In this document: positions 26,134 through 36,375 of the stretch, piece by piece | Position numbering within the stretch: position 1 is the stretch's first letter | Layout: each line of letters starts with the position of its first letter | Assembly (NCBI GenBank): GCA_033875255.1 | Contig: JAWZSN010000005.1 | Coordinates: 124,001-188,000, forward strand | Direction of reading: 5' to 3' | Source: Marinimicrococcus sp033875255 | GTDB taxonomy: Bacteria > Pseudomonadota > Alphaproteobacteria > Geminicoccales > Geminicoccaceae | Length of the DNA stretch: 64,000 nt | Notes under the pieces: generated by a model | The model's input: the letters and a program-made list of their open reading frames with translations, nothing else | The model's database searches: none | What the model was told of the DNA's origin: nothing | Made by a program: the position numbers and the translations under genes

Positions 26134-27126
26134 TCAGCTGCCGAAATGTGGCACGACGCCGGCCTTGCGGCCGAGATTGTGCTCGGCCTCGATGATCCGC
26201 ACCGTGCCGGTCTTGGAGCGCATCACGATCGACTGGGTGACGATCTTGCTGCCGACCCGCTTGATGCCCTTGAGCATGGTGCCGTCGGTGACGCCGGTGG
26301 CAGTGAACATCACGTCGCCCTTGGCGAGATCCTCGAGGTCGTAGACCCGGTCCAGGTCCTCGATCCCCATGCGCCGGGCGCGCACCTTCTCCTCCTCGTT
26401 GCGGAAGGTCAGCTTGCCCTGGAACTGGCCGCCGATGCAGCGCAGGGCGGCCGCCGCCAAGACACCCTCGGGGGCGCCGCCGATGCCCATGTAGATGTCG
26501 ATGCCGCTGTCGGGGCGCGAGGTGGCGATGACGCCGGCAACGTCGCCGTCGCTGATCAGGCGGATCCGGGCACCGGCCTTGCGCACCGCGGCGATCAGGT
26601 CCTGGTGGCGGGGGCGATCGAGGATCAGCACGACCAGGTCCTCGACGAGGACGCTCTTGGCCTCGGCGAGGCGGCGCAGGTTCTCCTCGGGCGTGGCCTT
26701 GATGTTGATCACGCCGGCGGGCAGGCCGCCGCCCACGGCGATCTTGTCCATGTAGGTGTCGGGGGCGTTGAGGAAGCAGCCGCTGGGCGCCATGGCGAGG
26801 CAGGCGATGGCGTTGGGCCCGCCCTTGGCGGTGATGGTGGTGCCCTCGAGGGGATCGAGCGCGATGTCGACCTTCGAGCCGCGCTTGTTGCCGACCTTCT
26901 CGCCGATATAGAGCATCGGCGCCTCGTCGCGCTCGCCCTCGCCGATCACCACCGTGCCGTCGATGTCGAGCACGTTGAGGGCGCGGCGCATGGCGTCCAC
27001 CGCCGCCTGGTCGGCCGCCTTCTCGTCGCCGCGGCCCATCAGCCGCGAGGCGGCCAGTGCCGCCGCCTCGGTGACGCGCACGCTGTCGAGCGCCAGGTTG
27101 CGGTCTTCGCTCTGATAATCGGTCAT
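26134..27126 (-). CDS. glpX: Fructose-1,6-bisphosphatase class II
   Basis: A 330-residue GlpX-type phosphatase that converts fructose 1,6-bisphosphate to fructose 6-phosphate in gluconeogenesis. Marks: VVIGEGERDEAPML (about 54), the metal site DIALDPLEGTT (about 84), LISDGDVAGVIAT and MGIGGAPEGVLAAAA. ATG at 27126 follows gggggatgag; the frame is open 23 codons further but without support. This gene between hom and recJ is a conserved alphaproteobacterial arrangement. Confidence 0.95.
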   Translation of the reverse strand: MTDYQSEDRNLALDSVRVTEAAALAASRLMGRGDEKAADQAAVDAMRRALNVLDIDGTVVIGEGERDEAPMLYIGEKVGNKRGSKVDIALDPLEGTTITAKGGPNAIACLAMAPSGCFLNAPDTYMDKIAVGGGLPAGVINIKATPEENLRRLAEAKSVLVEDLVVLILDRPRHQDLIAAVRKAGARIRLISDGDVAGVIATSRPDSGIDIYMGIGGAPEGVLAAAALRCIGGQFQGKLTFRNEEEKVRARRMGIEDLDRVYDLEDLAKGDVMFTATGVTDGTMLKGIKRVGSKIVTQSIVMRSKTGTVRIIEAEHNLGRKAGVVPHFGS

Positions 27127-27209
27127 CGTTCTCTCATCCCCCGAGGCTCTCGCGGCAGAGCCCTGCCTTGCCCGGCACGCGGCCGGGCGCGCCATCTCGA
27201 AGACGTGCC

Positions 27210-28499
27210 CTAGAGGCGCTCGATGCGGATCATCCGCGGCTGCTCGAGCACCACCTCGAGCTCGGTGATCCGTGCAAGCGCCGCCGTCATCCGGGCCTCG
27301 GTGGTCTCATGGCTGGTGAGCACGATGGGCACCGCCTGGCCGGGATTGCGCGAGCGCTGGATGAGCGCCTCGATCGACACGTCGTGGTCGCGCAGCACCG
27401 CCGAGATGTCCGCCATCACGCCGGAGCGGTCGACCACCATGAGGCGGATATAGTAGCTGCCCTCGTGGGCCGCCATCGGCGCGATGGGATGATCCGCCAG
27501 GCGCTCGGCCGGCACGCCCAGGGTGGGTACCCTTGTGCCGCGGGCGATGTCGACCAGGTCGGCGACGACCGCCGAGGCGGTGGGCCCGGCGCCCGCCCCG
27601 CGGCCCTCGTGGAGCACCGCGTCGACGTCCTCGCCTTCCACCACCACGCCGTTGAAGACGCCGTTCACCTGGGCGATCGGCGCGTCCTTCGCCACCATGC
27701 AGGGGTGCAGGCGCTGCTCGAGCCCCTCGGGCGTCATCCGCGCCGTGCCCAGGAGCTTGATCCGGTAGCCGAGCTCCTCGGCGAAGGCGATGTCGATGGC
27801 CGCCACATGGCGGATGCCCTCGATGTGGATGGCGTCGAAACGCGGCCGTCCGCCGAAGGCCAGCGAGGCGAGGAGCGCAAGCTTGTGGGCGGCGTCGATC
27901 CCGTCCACGTCGAAGCTCGGGTCGGCCTCGGCATAGCCCAGCGCCTGGGCCTCGGCGAGCACCGTCTCGAAGTCGCGGCCGGTCTCGCGCATCGAGGTGA
28001 GGATGTAGTTGGAGGTGCCGTTGAGGATGCCGTTGACCCGGAGGATCCGGTTGGCCGCCAGGCCCTCGCGCAGCGACTTGATGATAGGGATGCCGCCCGC
28101 CACGGCCGCCTCCCAGGCGAGCTGCACGCCGGCCTGCTCGGCGAGCCGGGCGAGCTCGGCGCCGTGGTGGGCGAGCATCGCCTTGTTGGCGGTGACCACC
28201 GGCTTGCCCAGCCGCAGCGCCTCGCGCACGGTCTCGAGCGCCGGCCCATCGGACCCGCCGATGAGCTCGCATACCACGTCCACCTCGGGATCGGCGGCGA
28301 GTGCCCTCGGATCGTCAAGCCAGCGCATGCCGGCGAGGTCCACGGGCCGGGTCCTGGCGCGGTCGCGGGCGCAGACCGCCACCACCTCGAGCGTCTGTCC
28401 GGTGCGCTGCTCGATGAGCGCGCGATTGCGCTCGATCAGCGCCAGCGTGCCGCAGCCGACCGTGCCGAGGCCGGCGATACCGATGCGAAGCTTACCCAT
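27210..28499 (-). CDS. hom: Homoserine dehydrogenase
   Basis: A 429-residue NAD(P)-dependent enzyme that reduces aspartate semialdehyde to homoserine for threonine and methionine synthesis. Seen: the dinucleotide site GIAGLGTVGCGT at the N-terminus, TANKAMLAHHG (about 100), AAVAGGIPIIKSLREGLAAN with the catalytic lysine region, GILNGTSNYIL, and a C-terminal ACT domain (YIRLMVVDRSGVMADI, about 350-429) that usually gives threonine feedback control. It begins 6 bp after the aminotransferase stop. Confidence 0.95.
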   Translation of the reverse strand: MGKLRIGIAGLGTVGCGTLALIERNRALIEQRTGQTLEVVAVCARDRARTRPVDLAGMRWLDDPRALAADPEVDVVCELIGGSDGPALETVREALRLGKPVVTANKAMLAHHGAELARLAEQAGVQLAWEAAVAGGIPIIKSLREGLAANRILRVNGILNGTSNYILTSMRETGRDFETVLAEAQALGYAEADPSFDVDGIDAAHKLALLASLAFGGRPRFDAIHIEGIRHVAAIDIAFAEELGYRIKLLGTARMTPEGLEQRLHPCMVAKDAPIAQVNGVFNGVVVEGEDVDAVLHEGRGAGAGPTASAVVADLVDIARGTRVPTLGVPAERLADHPIAPMAAHEGSYYIRLMVVDRSGVMADISAVLRDHDVSIEALIQRSRNPGQAVPIVLTSHETTEARMTAALARITELEVVLEQPRMIRIERL

Positions 28500-28505
28500 G
28501 ATCCT

Positions 28506-29723
<1,218 letters not shown>

Positions 29724-29817
29724 CGTGCGTGTCCCGCAAGGCGGTTTGCCGGGCCGGCGGGGCCCGGGCGGTGACCCTTAGCATGATCCGGCACGCCTGG
29801 CAGCCGCCGGGCGCGGG

Positions 29818-30429
29818 TCACTCGGGCGCCCCGGTCTCCGGCGTGGCAAGGCCGAGGCGGGCCAGAAGCCGGTCGAGGAGCGGGGCGGGGGGAGGGATAT
29901 CGCGCCCTGCCTGCCGCTTTCCGCCAGGCGGGGCGGGAGGCGGCGTATCGGCGGTGGCAGGCCCGTTCACGCCCGGTGCGGCGGCCGGCGTCTCCGGCAG
30001 CTCCTCGAGGCGGCGCAGGAAGTCTCCCAGCGTGACGTCGCTGGTCTCGGCGCGCACCCGCTCCTCGACATAGGCGGCCTCGACATTCTCGGGTCGGCTG
30101 CGGCGTATCTCCTGAGCCGGGCGCGGCATGGAGGGGGCGGGGCCGGCGTCCGCAGGAGCGGGTCCGAGGCCGGTCTCGTGGCGCAGCGCCTGACCCTCCC
30201 GGCGCACCGCGGCGCGGTCCTCGAGCAGCGCGTCGCCGAGCTCGAGCCGCTCTTCCGTCGGTGCGAGAACGGGCGCCTGCGGCACCTCGTGCAGGGACCG
30301 GTAGCCGGCGCCCGGGGCGCAGGCGCCGAGAAGCAGGCAGGCCAGGAGGCAAGCGAAAGTGCCACGACCGGGAACCCGGAGCGGGCGTCGGTCGCTGTTG
30401 GCGCAGGCACGCGTATCGGTTACTACCAC
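29818..30429 (-). CDS. Putative outer-membrane lipoprotein, proline-rich
   Basis: About 203 residues: basic N-terminus, hydrophobic core and lipobox LLGAC (Cys about residue 38), then GYRSLHEVPQAPVLAPTEERLELGDALLEDR, a block seen in many alphaproteobacterial lipoproteins (YPNLA-VP type), and a Pro/Ala-rich tail. No enzyme domain. The GTG at 30429 is the most plausible start because no ATG is available; this leaves 81 bp to the divergent phaC start. Upstream extension of the frame runs antisense to phaC and was rejected. Confidence 0.6.
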   Translation of the reverse strand: MVVTDTRACANSDRRPLRVPGRGTFACLLACLLLGACAPGAGYRSLHEVPQAPVLAPTEERLELGDALLEDRAAVRREGQALRHETGLGPAPADAGPAPSMPRPAQEIRRSRPENVEAAYVEERVRAETSDVTLGDFLRRLEELPETPAAAPGVNGPATADTPPPAPPGGKRQAGRDIPPPAPLLDRLLARLGLATPETGAPE

Positions 30430-30510
30430 CTTGGACCGATCATCGGGGTTGTCACGGGCGGCCGGGGCACGGCCACCGGCCCGTCTGGCGGGATCATAGG
30501 GGAGCGGCGC

Positions 30511-32304
30511 ATGGCCGAGCAACAGGCAGGAAGCGACCTCCAGAGCCGCGAGGTCGTCGAGATCATGCAGGAGATCGCCGCCAGGAGCCGCGGCCTCGTG
30601 GAGGATTTCCTCGCCCGCCAGCAGGAGGCCGACGGCAAGGGGGCGCCGGCGAGCCAGAACCAGGTGGGTGCTGCCTTCCTCGAGCTCACCGCGCGGCTGA
30701 TGAGCAACCCGGTCGAGCTGATGCAGGCGCAATACGCGCTCTGGCAGGACTATCTCAAGCTCTGGCAGACCACGAGCCAGCGCATGATGGGCCAGGAGCC
30801 GGAGCCGGTGATCGTGCCCGAGCGCGGCGACCGGCGCTTCAAGGATCCGGCCTGGAACGAGAACCCGCTCTTCGACTATATCAAGCAGTCCTACCTGCTG
30901 GCCTCGCGCTTCATCACCCAGACGGTGGCGGAGGAGGACGGGCTCGATCCCAAGACCAAGCAGAAGGTGGAGTTCTACACCCGCCAGTTCGTCGACGCGC
31001 TGGCCCCCACCAATTTCGTCGCCACCAACCCCGAGGTCCTCAAGCTCACCCTCGAGACCCGCGGCGAGAACCTGCTGCGCGGCCTCAAGAACATGCTGGA
31101 GGACCTCGAGCGCGGGAAGGGCAGGCTGGCCATCAAGATGACCGATCTCGACGCTTTCGAGGTCGGCAAGAACATCGCCACGACGCCCGGCAAGGTGGTC
31201 TTCCAGACCGAGCTGATGCAGCTCATCCAGTACGAGCCGACCACCGAGCAGGTCCACAAGCGGCCGTTGCTGATCGTGCCGCCGTGGATCAACAAGTTCT
31301 ATATCCTGGACCTTCAGGCCAAGAACAGCTTCATCAAGTTCTGTACCGACCAGGGCTTCACCACCTTCGTGGTCTCGTGGGTCAACCCGGACGAGCGGCT
31401 CTCGCACAAGTCCTTCGAGGACTACATGCTGGAGGGCCCGCTGGCGGCGCTCGACGCCATCCAGAAGGCCACCGGCGAGAAGGACGTCACCGCCATCGGC
31501 TACTGCCTGGGTGGCACGCTCATGGCCTCGACCCTCGCCTGGATGTCCAGCAAGCGCGACAACCGCATCAAGGCCACCACCTTCTTCACCACCATGGTCG
31601 ACTTCACCGACCCGGGCGAGCTCGGCGTCTTCATCGACGAGGAGCAGCTCCAGGCGCTCGAGGAGACCATGGCGCGGCGCGGCTATCTCGACGGTGCGGA
31701 GATGGCCACCACCTTCAACATGCTGCGTGCCAACGACCTCGTCTGGTCGTTCGTGGTGAACAACTACCTGATGGGCAAGGAGCCGTTCCCCTTCGACCTG
31801 CTCTACTGGAACTCCGACAGCACGCGCATGCCGGCGGCCATGCACAGCTTCTATCTCCGCCGCTTCTACCACGAGAACAAGCTGGTCGAGCCGGGTGCCG
31901 TGTGCCTTGCCGACGTACCCATCGACCTCGGCAAGGTGAAGGGACCGGTCTACTGGGTCTCGACCCGCGAGGACCATATCGCCCCCTGGAAGAGCACCTA
32001 CGCCGCCACCCAGATCTACAAGGGTGAGAAGAAGTTCGTGCTGGCCGGCTCCGGCCACATCGCCGGCGTGGTGAACCCGCCCGCCTCGGGCAAGTACGGC
32101 TACTGGACCAACGAGGAGCTGCCCGCCGATCCGGACCAGTGGCTCGTCGGGGCCAGCCAGCACCAGGGCTCGTGGTGGACCGACTGGGCCGCCTGGAACG
32201 CGGCGAAGTCTGGGCCGATGGTGCCTGCCCGCAAGCCCGGCGACGGCGGCCTCGAGGTGATCGAGGACGCACCGGGCAGCTACGCCAAGGTGCGCGCCGT
32301 CTAG
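30511..32304 (+). CDS. phaC: Class I poly(3-hydroxyalkanoate) synthase
   Basis: A 597-residue polymerase that builds PHA storage polymer from hydroxyacyl-CoA. It has the PhaC N-terminal domain (PAWNENPLFDYIKQSYLL, about 112), the lipase-like box GYCLGGT with catalytic Cys near residue 331, the catalytic Asp in STREDHIAPW and His in GSGHIAGVVNPP. ATG at 30511 is preceded by ggggag; 111 upstream codons are open but read through the divergent lipoprotein. No phaR, phaA or phaB is in the window. Confidence 0.95.
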   Translation: MAEQQAGSDLQSREVVEIMQEIAARSRGLVEDFLARQQEADGKGAPASQNQVGAAFLELTARLMSNPVELMQAQYALWQDYLKLWQTTSQRMMGQEPEPVIVPERGDRRFKDPAWNENPLFDYIKQSYLLASRFITQTVAEEDGLDPKTKQKVEFYTRQFVDALAPTNFVATNPEVLKLTLETRGENLLRGLKNMLEDLERGKGRLAIKMTDLDAFEVGKNIATTPGKVVFQTELMQLIQYEPTTEQVHKRPLLIVPPWINKFYILDLQAKNSFIKFCTDQGFTTFVVSWVNPDERLSHKSFEDYMLEGPLAALDAIQKATGEKDVTAIGYCLGGTLMASTLAWMSSKRDNRIKATTFFTTMVDFTDPGELGVFIDEEQLQALEETMARRGYLDGAEMATTFNMLRANDLVWSFVVNNYLMGKEPFPFDLLYWNSDSTRMPAAMHSFYLRRFYHENKLVEPGAVCLADVPIDLGKVKGPVYWVSTREDHIAPWKSTYAATQIYKGEKKFVLAGSGHIAGVVNPPASGKYGYWTNEELPADPDQWLVGASQHQGSWWTDWAAWNAAKSGPMVPARKPGDGGLEVIEDAPGSYAKVRAV

Positions 32305-32331
32305 CATCCCGGCCTCCCCACCCTGCGCAGG

Positions 32332-32355
32332 CGCCGCCCTCCGGGGCGGCGTTTT
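32332..32355 (+). terminator. Intrinsic terminator after phaC
   Basis: Perfect 8-bp GC stem (32332-32339 with 32344-32351), 4-nt loop, followed by tttt. It starts 27 bp past the phaC stop. Confidence 0.85.
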
Positions 32356-32444
32356 GCGTCAGACACCGCCAGATGAATCGTTTCATGGGGTAGCGCGGTG
32401 CGCGTCTGGCAGCTAGGGCATCTCTACTGGAAGGAGATGTCCGG

Positions 32445-33536
32445 ATGGCTGCACGGCGCATTGCGGTGGTTCTGGCGGCGCTCATGGGGCTGGGCGGCTG
32501 TCTGGGCAGCGGGAGCGGGCCCGGCGGTGGAACGGCGCCCGCCAGGAAAACCGCCCTGCGCGTCGAGAACAGCTTTTCTGTTGCGGACCGCGGCGAGCCC
32601 TGGCTCATGCAGGAGATCCGGGTCCACTGCACGCCTTGCGAGCGGCCGGCCGACATGGTCACGCCCGCCGACCTCTGGCGGGTGCGGGTGGTGGATGCGG
32701 AGGGTCGCGTCCTGGAGCGCGAGCTGGAGCCCGAGCGCTGGCTCTCGCTGAGGCCGGGGCTGCGGGTGAGCGAGCTCGCGGGCGACCTCGACGCTCCGCC
32801 CCGCGCACTCTCGGTGGCCTGGAGCCTTCGCTTCGACGAGATGGACGTGCCGCCGGGCACGCCCGGGCTCTCCGGCGTCTGGACGATGCCGCCGGACCAG
32901 CTAGCGCTGCTCGTGCCCGACAGCCCCAGCAGCCGCACGCGCGCGCTCATCGAGCGGCTGCGGGCGGGCGAGCGGCCCGATCCGCAGGCCATCGAGGCCG
33001 GCAAGCTCGATCCCGACTACGGCCACCCGGACGGCGGCGAGACGGTGCTGGAGGCAGCGCTCCGCGCCGGCGATCCCGCCATGGTGCGGGCCCTGCTCAC
33101 CGCTCCCACCTTCGCCGGCAGGGCTTCCCGCACCAATGGCCGCACCAAGGTGATGCCGCTGGAGATCGCGGTGGAGCGCGACGATCCGGCACTGGTGGCC
33201 CTGCTGCGGGAGCACGGTGCCGTCTTCGCGATCATCCTGCACGACCGGACGACGCCGTTGACCAGGGCTGCCTCGATGGGGGCCGCGGCGGCGGCGAGGG
33301 CGCTGGTGGAGGGCGGTGCAAAGCCCTCGCAGAAGGACGGCAGGGGCATGACACCGGTCCAGGCGGCGCTCGCCGCCGGCCAGGAGCAGATGGTCCGGCT
33401 GCTGGTGGATCTCGGCGCCGACCCGGCGGAAGCCGTGGCAGCGGGAGCGGGTGCCGGCGGCGCCTGGGGCGAGTGGGCGCGCCGCGAGAGCAACAACGAC
33501 GAGACGCGTGAGGAGCTGCGCGAATGGCTCGACTGA
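32445..33536 (+). CDS. Ankyrin-repeat lipoprotein
   Basis: A 363-residue lipoprotein: signal peptide with lipobox GLGGC (Cys 19), a beta-rich region (about 35-165) containing a C-T-P-C pair, and about four ankyrin repeats (about 175-335; TVLEAALRAGDPAMVRALL, TPLTRAASMGAAAAARALV, TPVQAALAAGQEQMVRLLV). Function unknown; probably a protein-binding module at an envelope membrane. AAGGAG lies 8 nt before the ATG. Its 3' end overlaps the next gene by 13 bp, so the three genes to 35998 form one operon. Confidence 0.8.
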   Translation: MAARRIAVVLAALMGLGGCLGSGSGPGGGTAPARKTALRVENSFSVADRGEPWLMQEIRVHCTPCERPADMVTPADLWRVRVVDAEGRVLERELEPERWLSLRPGLRVSELAGDLDAPPRALSVAWSLRFDEMDVPPGTPGLSGVWTMPPDQLALLVPDSPSSRTRALIERLRAGERPDPQAIEAGKLDPDYGHPDGGETVLEAALRAGDPAMVRALLTAPTFAGRASRTNGRTKVMPLEIAVERDDPALVALLREHGAVFAIILHDRTTPLTRAASMGAAAAARALVEGGAKPSQKDGRGMTPVQAALAAGQEQMVRLLVDLGADPAEAVAAGAGAGGAWGEWARRESNNDETREELREWLD

Positions 33537-35188
33537 CCGCTGCCATCGCCTCCGGCCTTATCGTGGCGCTCGCCGCCGCGCCGGCCGCCGCCGCGCCCTT
33601 CGCGGAAGGACGTGAGAGCATTTCGGTCGAGGGCGAGCTCGCCGGCCGCGCCTCGCGGCTCCAGGGGCGGATCAGCTTCAGGGCCGATCTCGCCTGGCGC
33701 TTCGACACGCTGCTGGGCGAGCCGGTGAGCCGCTGCGAGGCCAGGATCAGCGACGTGAAGCTCGTCGTGGAGCTGCCGGAGGGCGGCTACCGCACCACCA
33801 CGCCGGAGGAGGCGGCACTGGTCCGCGTCTATGACGGCATGATGCTGGGCCGGATCGGCAACCTCTTCCTCGACAGGTACTACTGGCTGCGCTGCGATCT
33901 GGGCCTGCTCGGCCGTGCGGGCGGTGCGGCGCCGTTCAACGTGCCTTCCTCGCCCGAATGGGAGGATCTCTTCTGCCGCAGCGGCAAGCCCTTCGCCGCC
34001 GCCGTGTGGGACGAGGAGGAGCGTGCCTGGTGCACGCCGGGACTGCTCGGCGGGATCTTCGGTGGCGGCGGGTCGCTCGCCCCGGCCGAGGAGGCCAAGC
34101 GGGTCGCGAAGGCCGAACTCGAGCTCGCAGGAATCCCGAAGCGGCTCGCCAAGACCGGATTCGAGCTCGCCGGCATCGAGGTGCTGGGCTGGAAGGTGGA
34201 CACCCACCAGCTCGAGCTGAAGCTGGAGAAGGAGCGGCTGGGCCGCGAGCTCGTGGCGGCACGGCTCGCCGTGTTCGAGCGCCAGCTTCGTGCCACCGCG
34301 GCATGGCTGCCCGTCAACGTGGCGGCGGAGACGGTGCTGGCCGGGGTGAGGAACGGCCTCGCCTCCGGCATGAGCGTGGGCGAGCGGCTCGACCATCTGG
34401 ACCGGGCGATCGGCCGGCTGCGCGCGGGCGGCTACGCTCGCAGTCTGGAGGAGCAGGAGCGCAGAGCCTTCGAGAAGGCCCTTGATGCCGCGGCCCTGGA
34501 GGCGGTGCGCGAGGAGGACCTGGTGCTGCGCCGCATCCGCGAGGGCCGCGGCGAGGCCGAGCGGACGGCCGAGGCCGGCCGGCTGGTCTTCGAGCGCTGG
34601 ATGGAGGAGGCGGAGAAGCGCGCGGCGCTGGCGCTGCGCGGCAATCCCGAGCAGCTCGAGCCCTACCGGGCGGAGAACGGCCTCTGGGGCTACCGCGACC
34701 CGGAGGGCGGCACCGTCATCGAGCCGCGCTTCAAGGAAGCGCAGCGGTTCTCCGGCGCTTATGCGGTGGCCGCGGCAGGCAAGGATTCCTTCGGCCTCAT
34801 CGACCTCGCCGGCAACTGGGTGGCCGGTCCCTCCTGGCCGGCCATCGCGGCGCAGAATGGCCCGCTCTTCGCGGCCCGTACCGGCTCGGGCAGGGTGCCC
34901 GGCAACAGCGCCCACGCCCGCTACCGCCGCGCCGCCTACAGCGTGCTCGAGGTGGCGGCCGGCGGCGCGAGGCGGGTGGTGCCGGAGGAGTGGCACACCG
35001 TCTCCTTCGCAAGCGGCGGAATTGCGGTGACGCGCATGCTTCGCATCGACCCTCACCCCACCCGCTCCTGTACCGACCGCGAGCATCTCCGCAGCGCGGT
35101 CTATGCCCGCGACGGAAGGCCGGTCCGTGGGCCCGAGGAGGTGACGCGCGAGGAAAGCTTCCTCTGCCTGCGCAGCACGAGGGGCTGA
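33524..35188 (+). CDS. Secreted WG-repeat protein, unknown function
   Basis: A 554-residue exported protein with a signal peptide (residues 1-24, AAAA-APF). The middle (about 180-370) is helical and charged; near residues 385-430 there are WG-type beta repeats (GLWGYRDPEGGTVIEPRFKEA and FGLIDLAGNWV), a motif common in binding proteins of the envelope. Several Cys residues are scattered (C66, C125, C145, C167 approximately). No catalytic motif is recognised. It overlaps the ankyrin gene by 13 bp and the next gene starts 3 bp after its stop, which points to a shared envelope function. Confidence 0.7.
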   Translation: MARLTAAIASGLIVALAAAPAAAAPFAEGRESISVEGELAGRASRLQGRISFRADLAWRFDTLLGEPVSRCEARISDVKLVVELPEGGYRTTTPEEAALVRVYDGMMLGRIGNLFLDRYYWLRCDLGLLGRAGGAAPFNVPSSPEWEDLFCRSGKPFAAAVWDEEERAWCTPGLLGGIFGGGGSLAPAEEAKRVAKAELELAGIPKRLAKTGFELAGIEVLGWKVDTHQLELKLEKERLGRELVAARLAVFERQLRATAAWLPVNVAAETVLAGVRNGLASGMSVGERLDHLDRAIGRLRAGGYARSLEEQERRAFEKALDAAALEAVREEDLVLRRIREGRGEAERTAEAGRLVFERWMEEAEKRAALALRGNPEQLEPYRAENGLWGYRDPEGGTVIEPRFKEAQRFSGAYAVAAAGKDSFGLIDLAGNWVAGPSWPAIAAQNGPLFAARTGSGRVPGNSAHARYRRAAYSVLEVAAGGARRVVPEEWHTVSFASGGIAVTRMLRIDPHPTRSCTDREHLRSAVYARDGRPVRGPEEVTREESFLCLRSTRG

Positions 35189-35191
35189 GCC

Positions 35192-35998
35192 ATGCGTCCC
35201 GCCGCTGCGCTTCTTGCCGCCCTGCACCCGCTCGCCTCCGCCGCCGCCCTCGCGGAGGACCGTGTCACTGCCGCCCTCAAGCAGGCGGTGGTGGCCTGCG
35301 ACGCCGATCCCCGCTTTCGCGTCGGCGGAGCCGCCATGGGCGACTGTCTGGCCGAGGCCACCGCCGCGCACGAGGAAGAGCTCGCCGCCGAGCAGGAGCG
35401 CGTGGGACGGCGTCTGTGCCCCGCCGGACGGGAGCGCCTCGCGAGCGCCGCCTCGTCATGGGAGGAGTACCGCGCCGGCCTTTGCGGGGTGGTGGAGGAG
35501 ACCGGCGGCAACACGCCGGCCTTCGTGAATGCACGGGCGTGCGAGCTTCTGGTGACGCTGCGCCGTGCGGAGGACCTGCGCTTCCTCGACACCTACGCCG
35601 CCGCCTGCCGCGTGCCCGACCCGCTCCACTGGGAGATCGAGGAGCAGGGGCTCGACAGCACGCTCCGGGTCTTCGCGGGCCGTCGCCCGCTCGCCACCTA
35701 CGCGCTGGGCTGCTTCATGTGCGACGAGCCGGACGATCCCGAATGCGCCGGCGACGGCGTGCGCCGCGTCCACCTCGGGTCGGTCCCGCGGCCGCTGCTG
35801 CTCGCGGTCTGCCACAAGGGCGCGCATTCAAGGCGGCTTCTCCTGCTCGACCCGCTGGCCGGCGTGGAGCAGCCGCTGCTGTCGGTAACGGGCGCTTATG
35901 CGCTGGAGTGGCGGATCGAGGGCGGGCGGCTCGTGGTGGAGCATGACGGCGATGCGCCGCGCCGCCTCGTCTGGCCGGAGGAGCCCGAGGCGCGCTAG
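35192..35998 (+). CDS. Secreted protein with LprI/DUF1311-like domain
   Basis: A 268-residue exported protein: signal peptide (about residues 1-21), then a Cys-containing helical unit (DCLAEATAAHEEELAAEQ ... RRLC ... WEEYRAGLC) that resembles the lysozyme-inhibitor LprI / DUF1311 family, followed by a beta-rich C-terminal half with a CFMCDEPDDPEC cysteine cluster and SVPRPLLLAVCHKG. Role unknown; may protect or bind the envelope. Last gene of the ankyrin-WG operon. Confidence 0.6.
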   Translation: MRPAAALLAALHPLASAAALAEDRVTAALKQAVVACDADPRFRVGGAAMGDCLAEATAAHEEELAAEQERVGRRLCPAGRERLASAASSWEEYRAGLCGVVEETGGNTPAFVNARACELLVTLRRAEDLRFLDTYAAACRVPDPLHWEIEEQGLDSTLRVFAGRRPLATYALGCFMCDEPDDPECAGDGVRRVHLGSVPRPLLLAVCHKGAHSRRLLLLDPLAGVEQPLLSVTGAYALEWRIEGGRLVVEHDGDAPRRLVWPEEPEAR

Positions 35999-36039
35999 AA
36001 GGGGCCGCATCGCCTCCTTCCACGCACGGGAGCCAGTCC

Positions 36040-36372
36040 TTGCCGGCCTATCTCTACCTCGCCGCGGCCATCGTCGCCGAGGTCATCGCCACCTCTGCGC
36101 TCAAGGCCGCCGACGGCTTCACCCGCCTGTGGCCGAGCCTTCTGGTGATCGTCGGCTACGCTGCCGCCTTCTGGTTGCTCACGCATGTGGTGCGCACGGT
36201 GCCGGTCGGCATCGCCTATGCCATCTGGTCGGGGATGGGCGTGGTGCTGGTGGCGCTCATTGCCGCCGTGATCTATCGGCAGATCCCGGACCTAGCCGCC
36301 ATCCTCGGCATGGCCATGATCGTGGGCGGGGTGGTGGTGATCCAGCTCTTCTCGCGCACCGTCGCGCATTGA
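36040..36372 (+). CDS. Small multidrug resistance (SMR) family transporter
   Basis: A 110-residue, four-helix proton-coupled exporter. The membrane-embedded glutamate that binds substrate is in IVAEVIATSALK (residue 14), and the PVGIAYAIWSGMGVV signature is in helix 3. It belongs with EmrE/QacE; quaternary amines, and possibly osmolyte-like compounds, are usual substrates. Start is TTG at 36040, the codon that gives normal family length, with cgggag upstream. It ends 3 bp before the converging DehI-family gene. Confidence 0.92.
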   Translation: MPAYLYLAAAIVAEVIATSALKAADGFTRLWPSLLVIVGYAAAFWLLTHVVRTVPVGIAYAIWSGMGVVLVALIAAVIYRQIPDLAAILGMAMIVGGVVVIQLFSRTVAH

Positions 36373-36375
36373 GGC

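Noticed and set aside
30430..32307. Upstream extension of the lipoprotein gene antisense to phaC
   Set aside because: It would place the lipobox in mid-protein; the lipoprotein must start near 30429.
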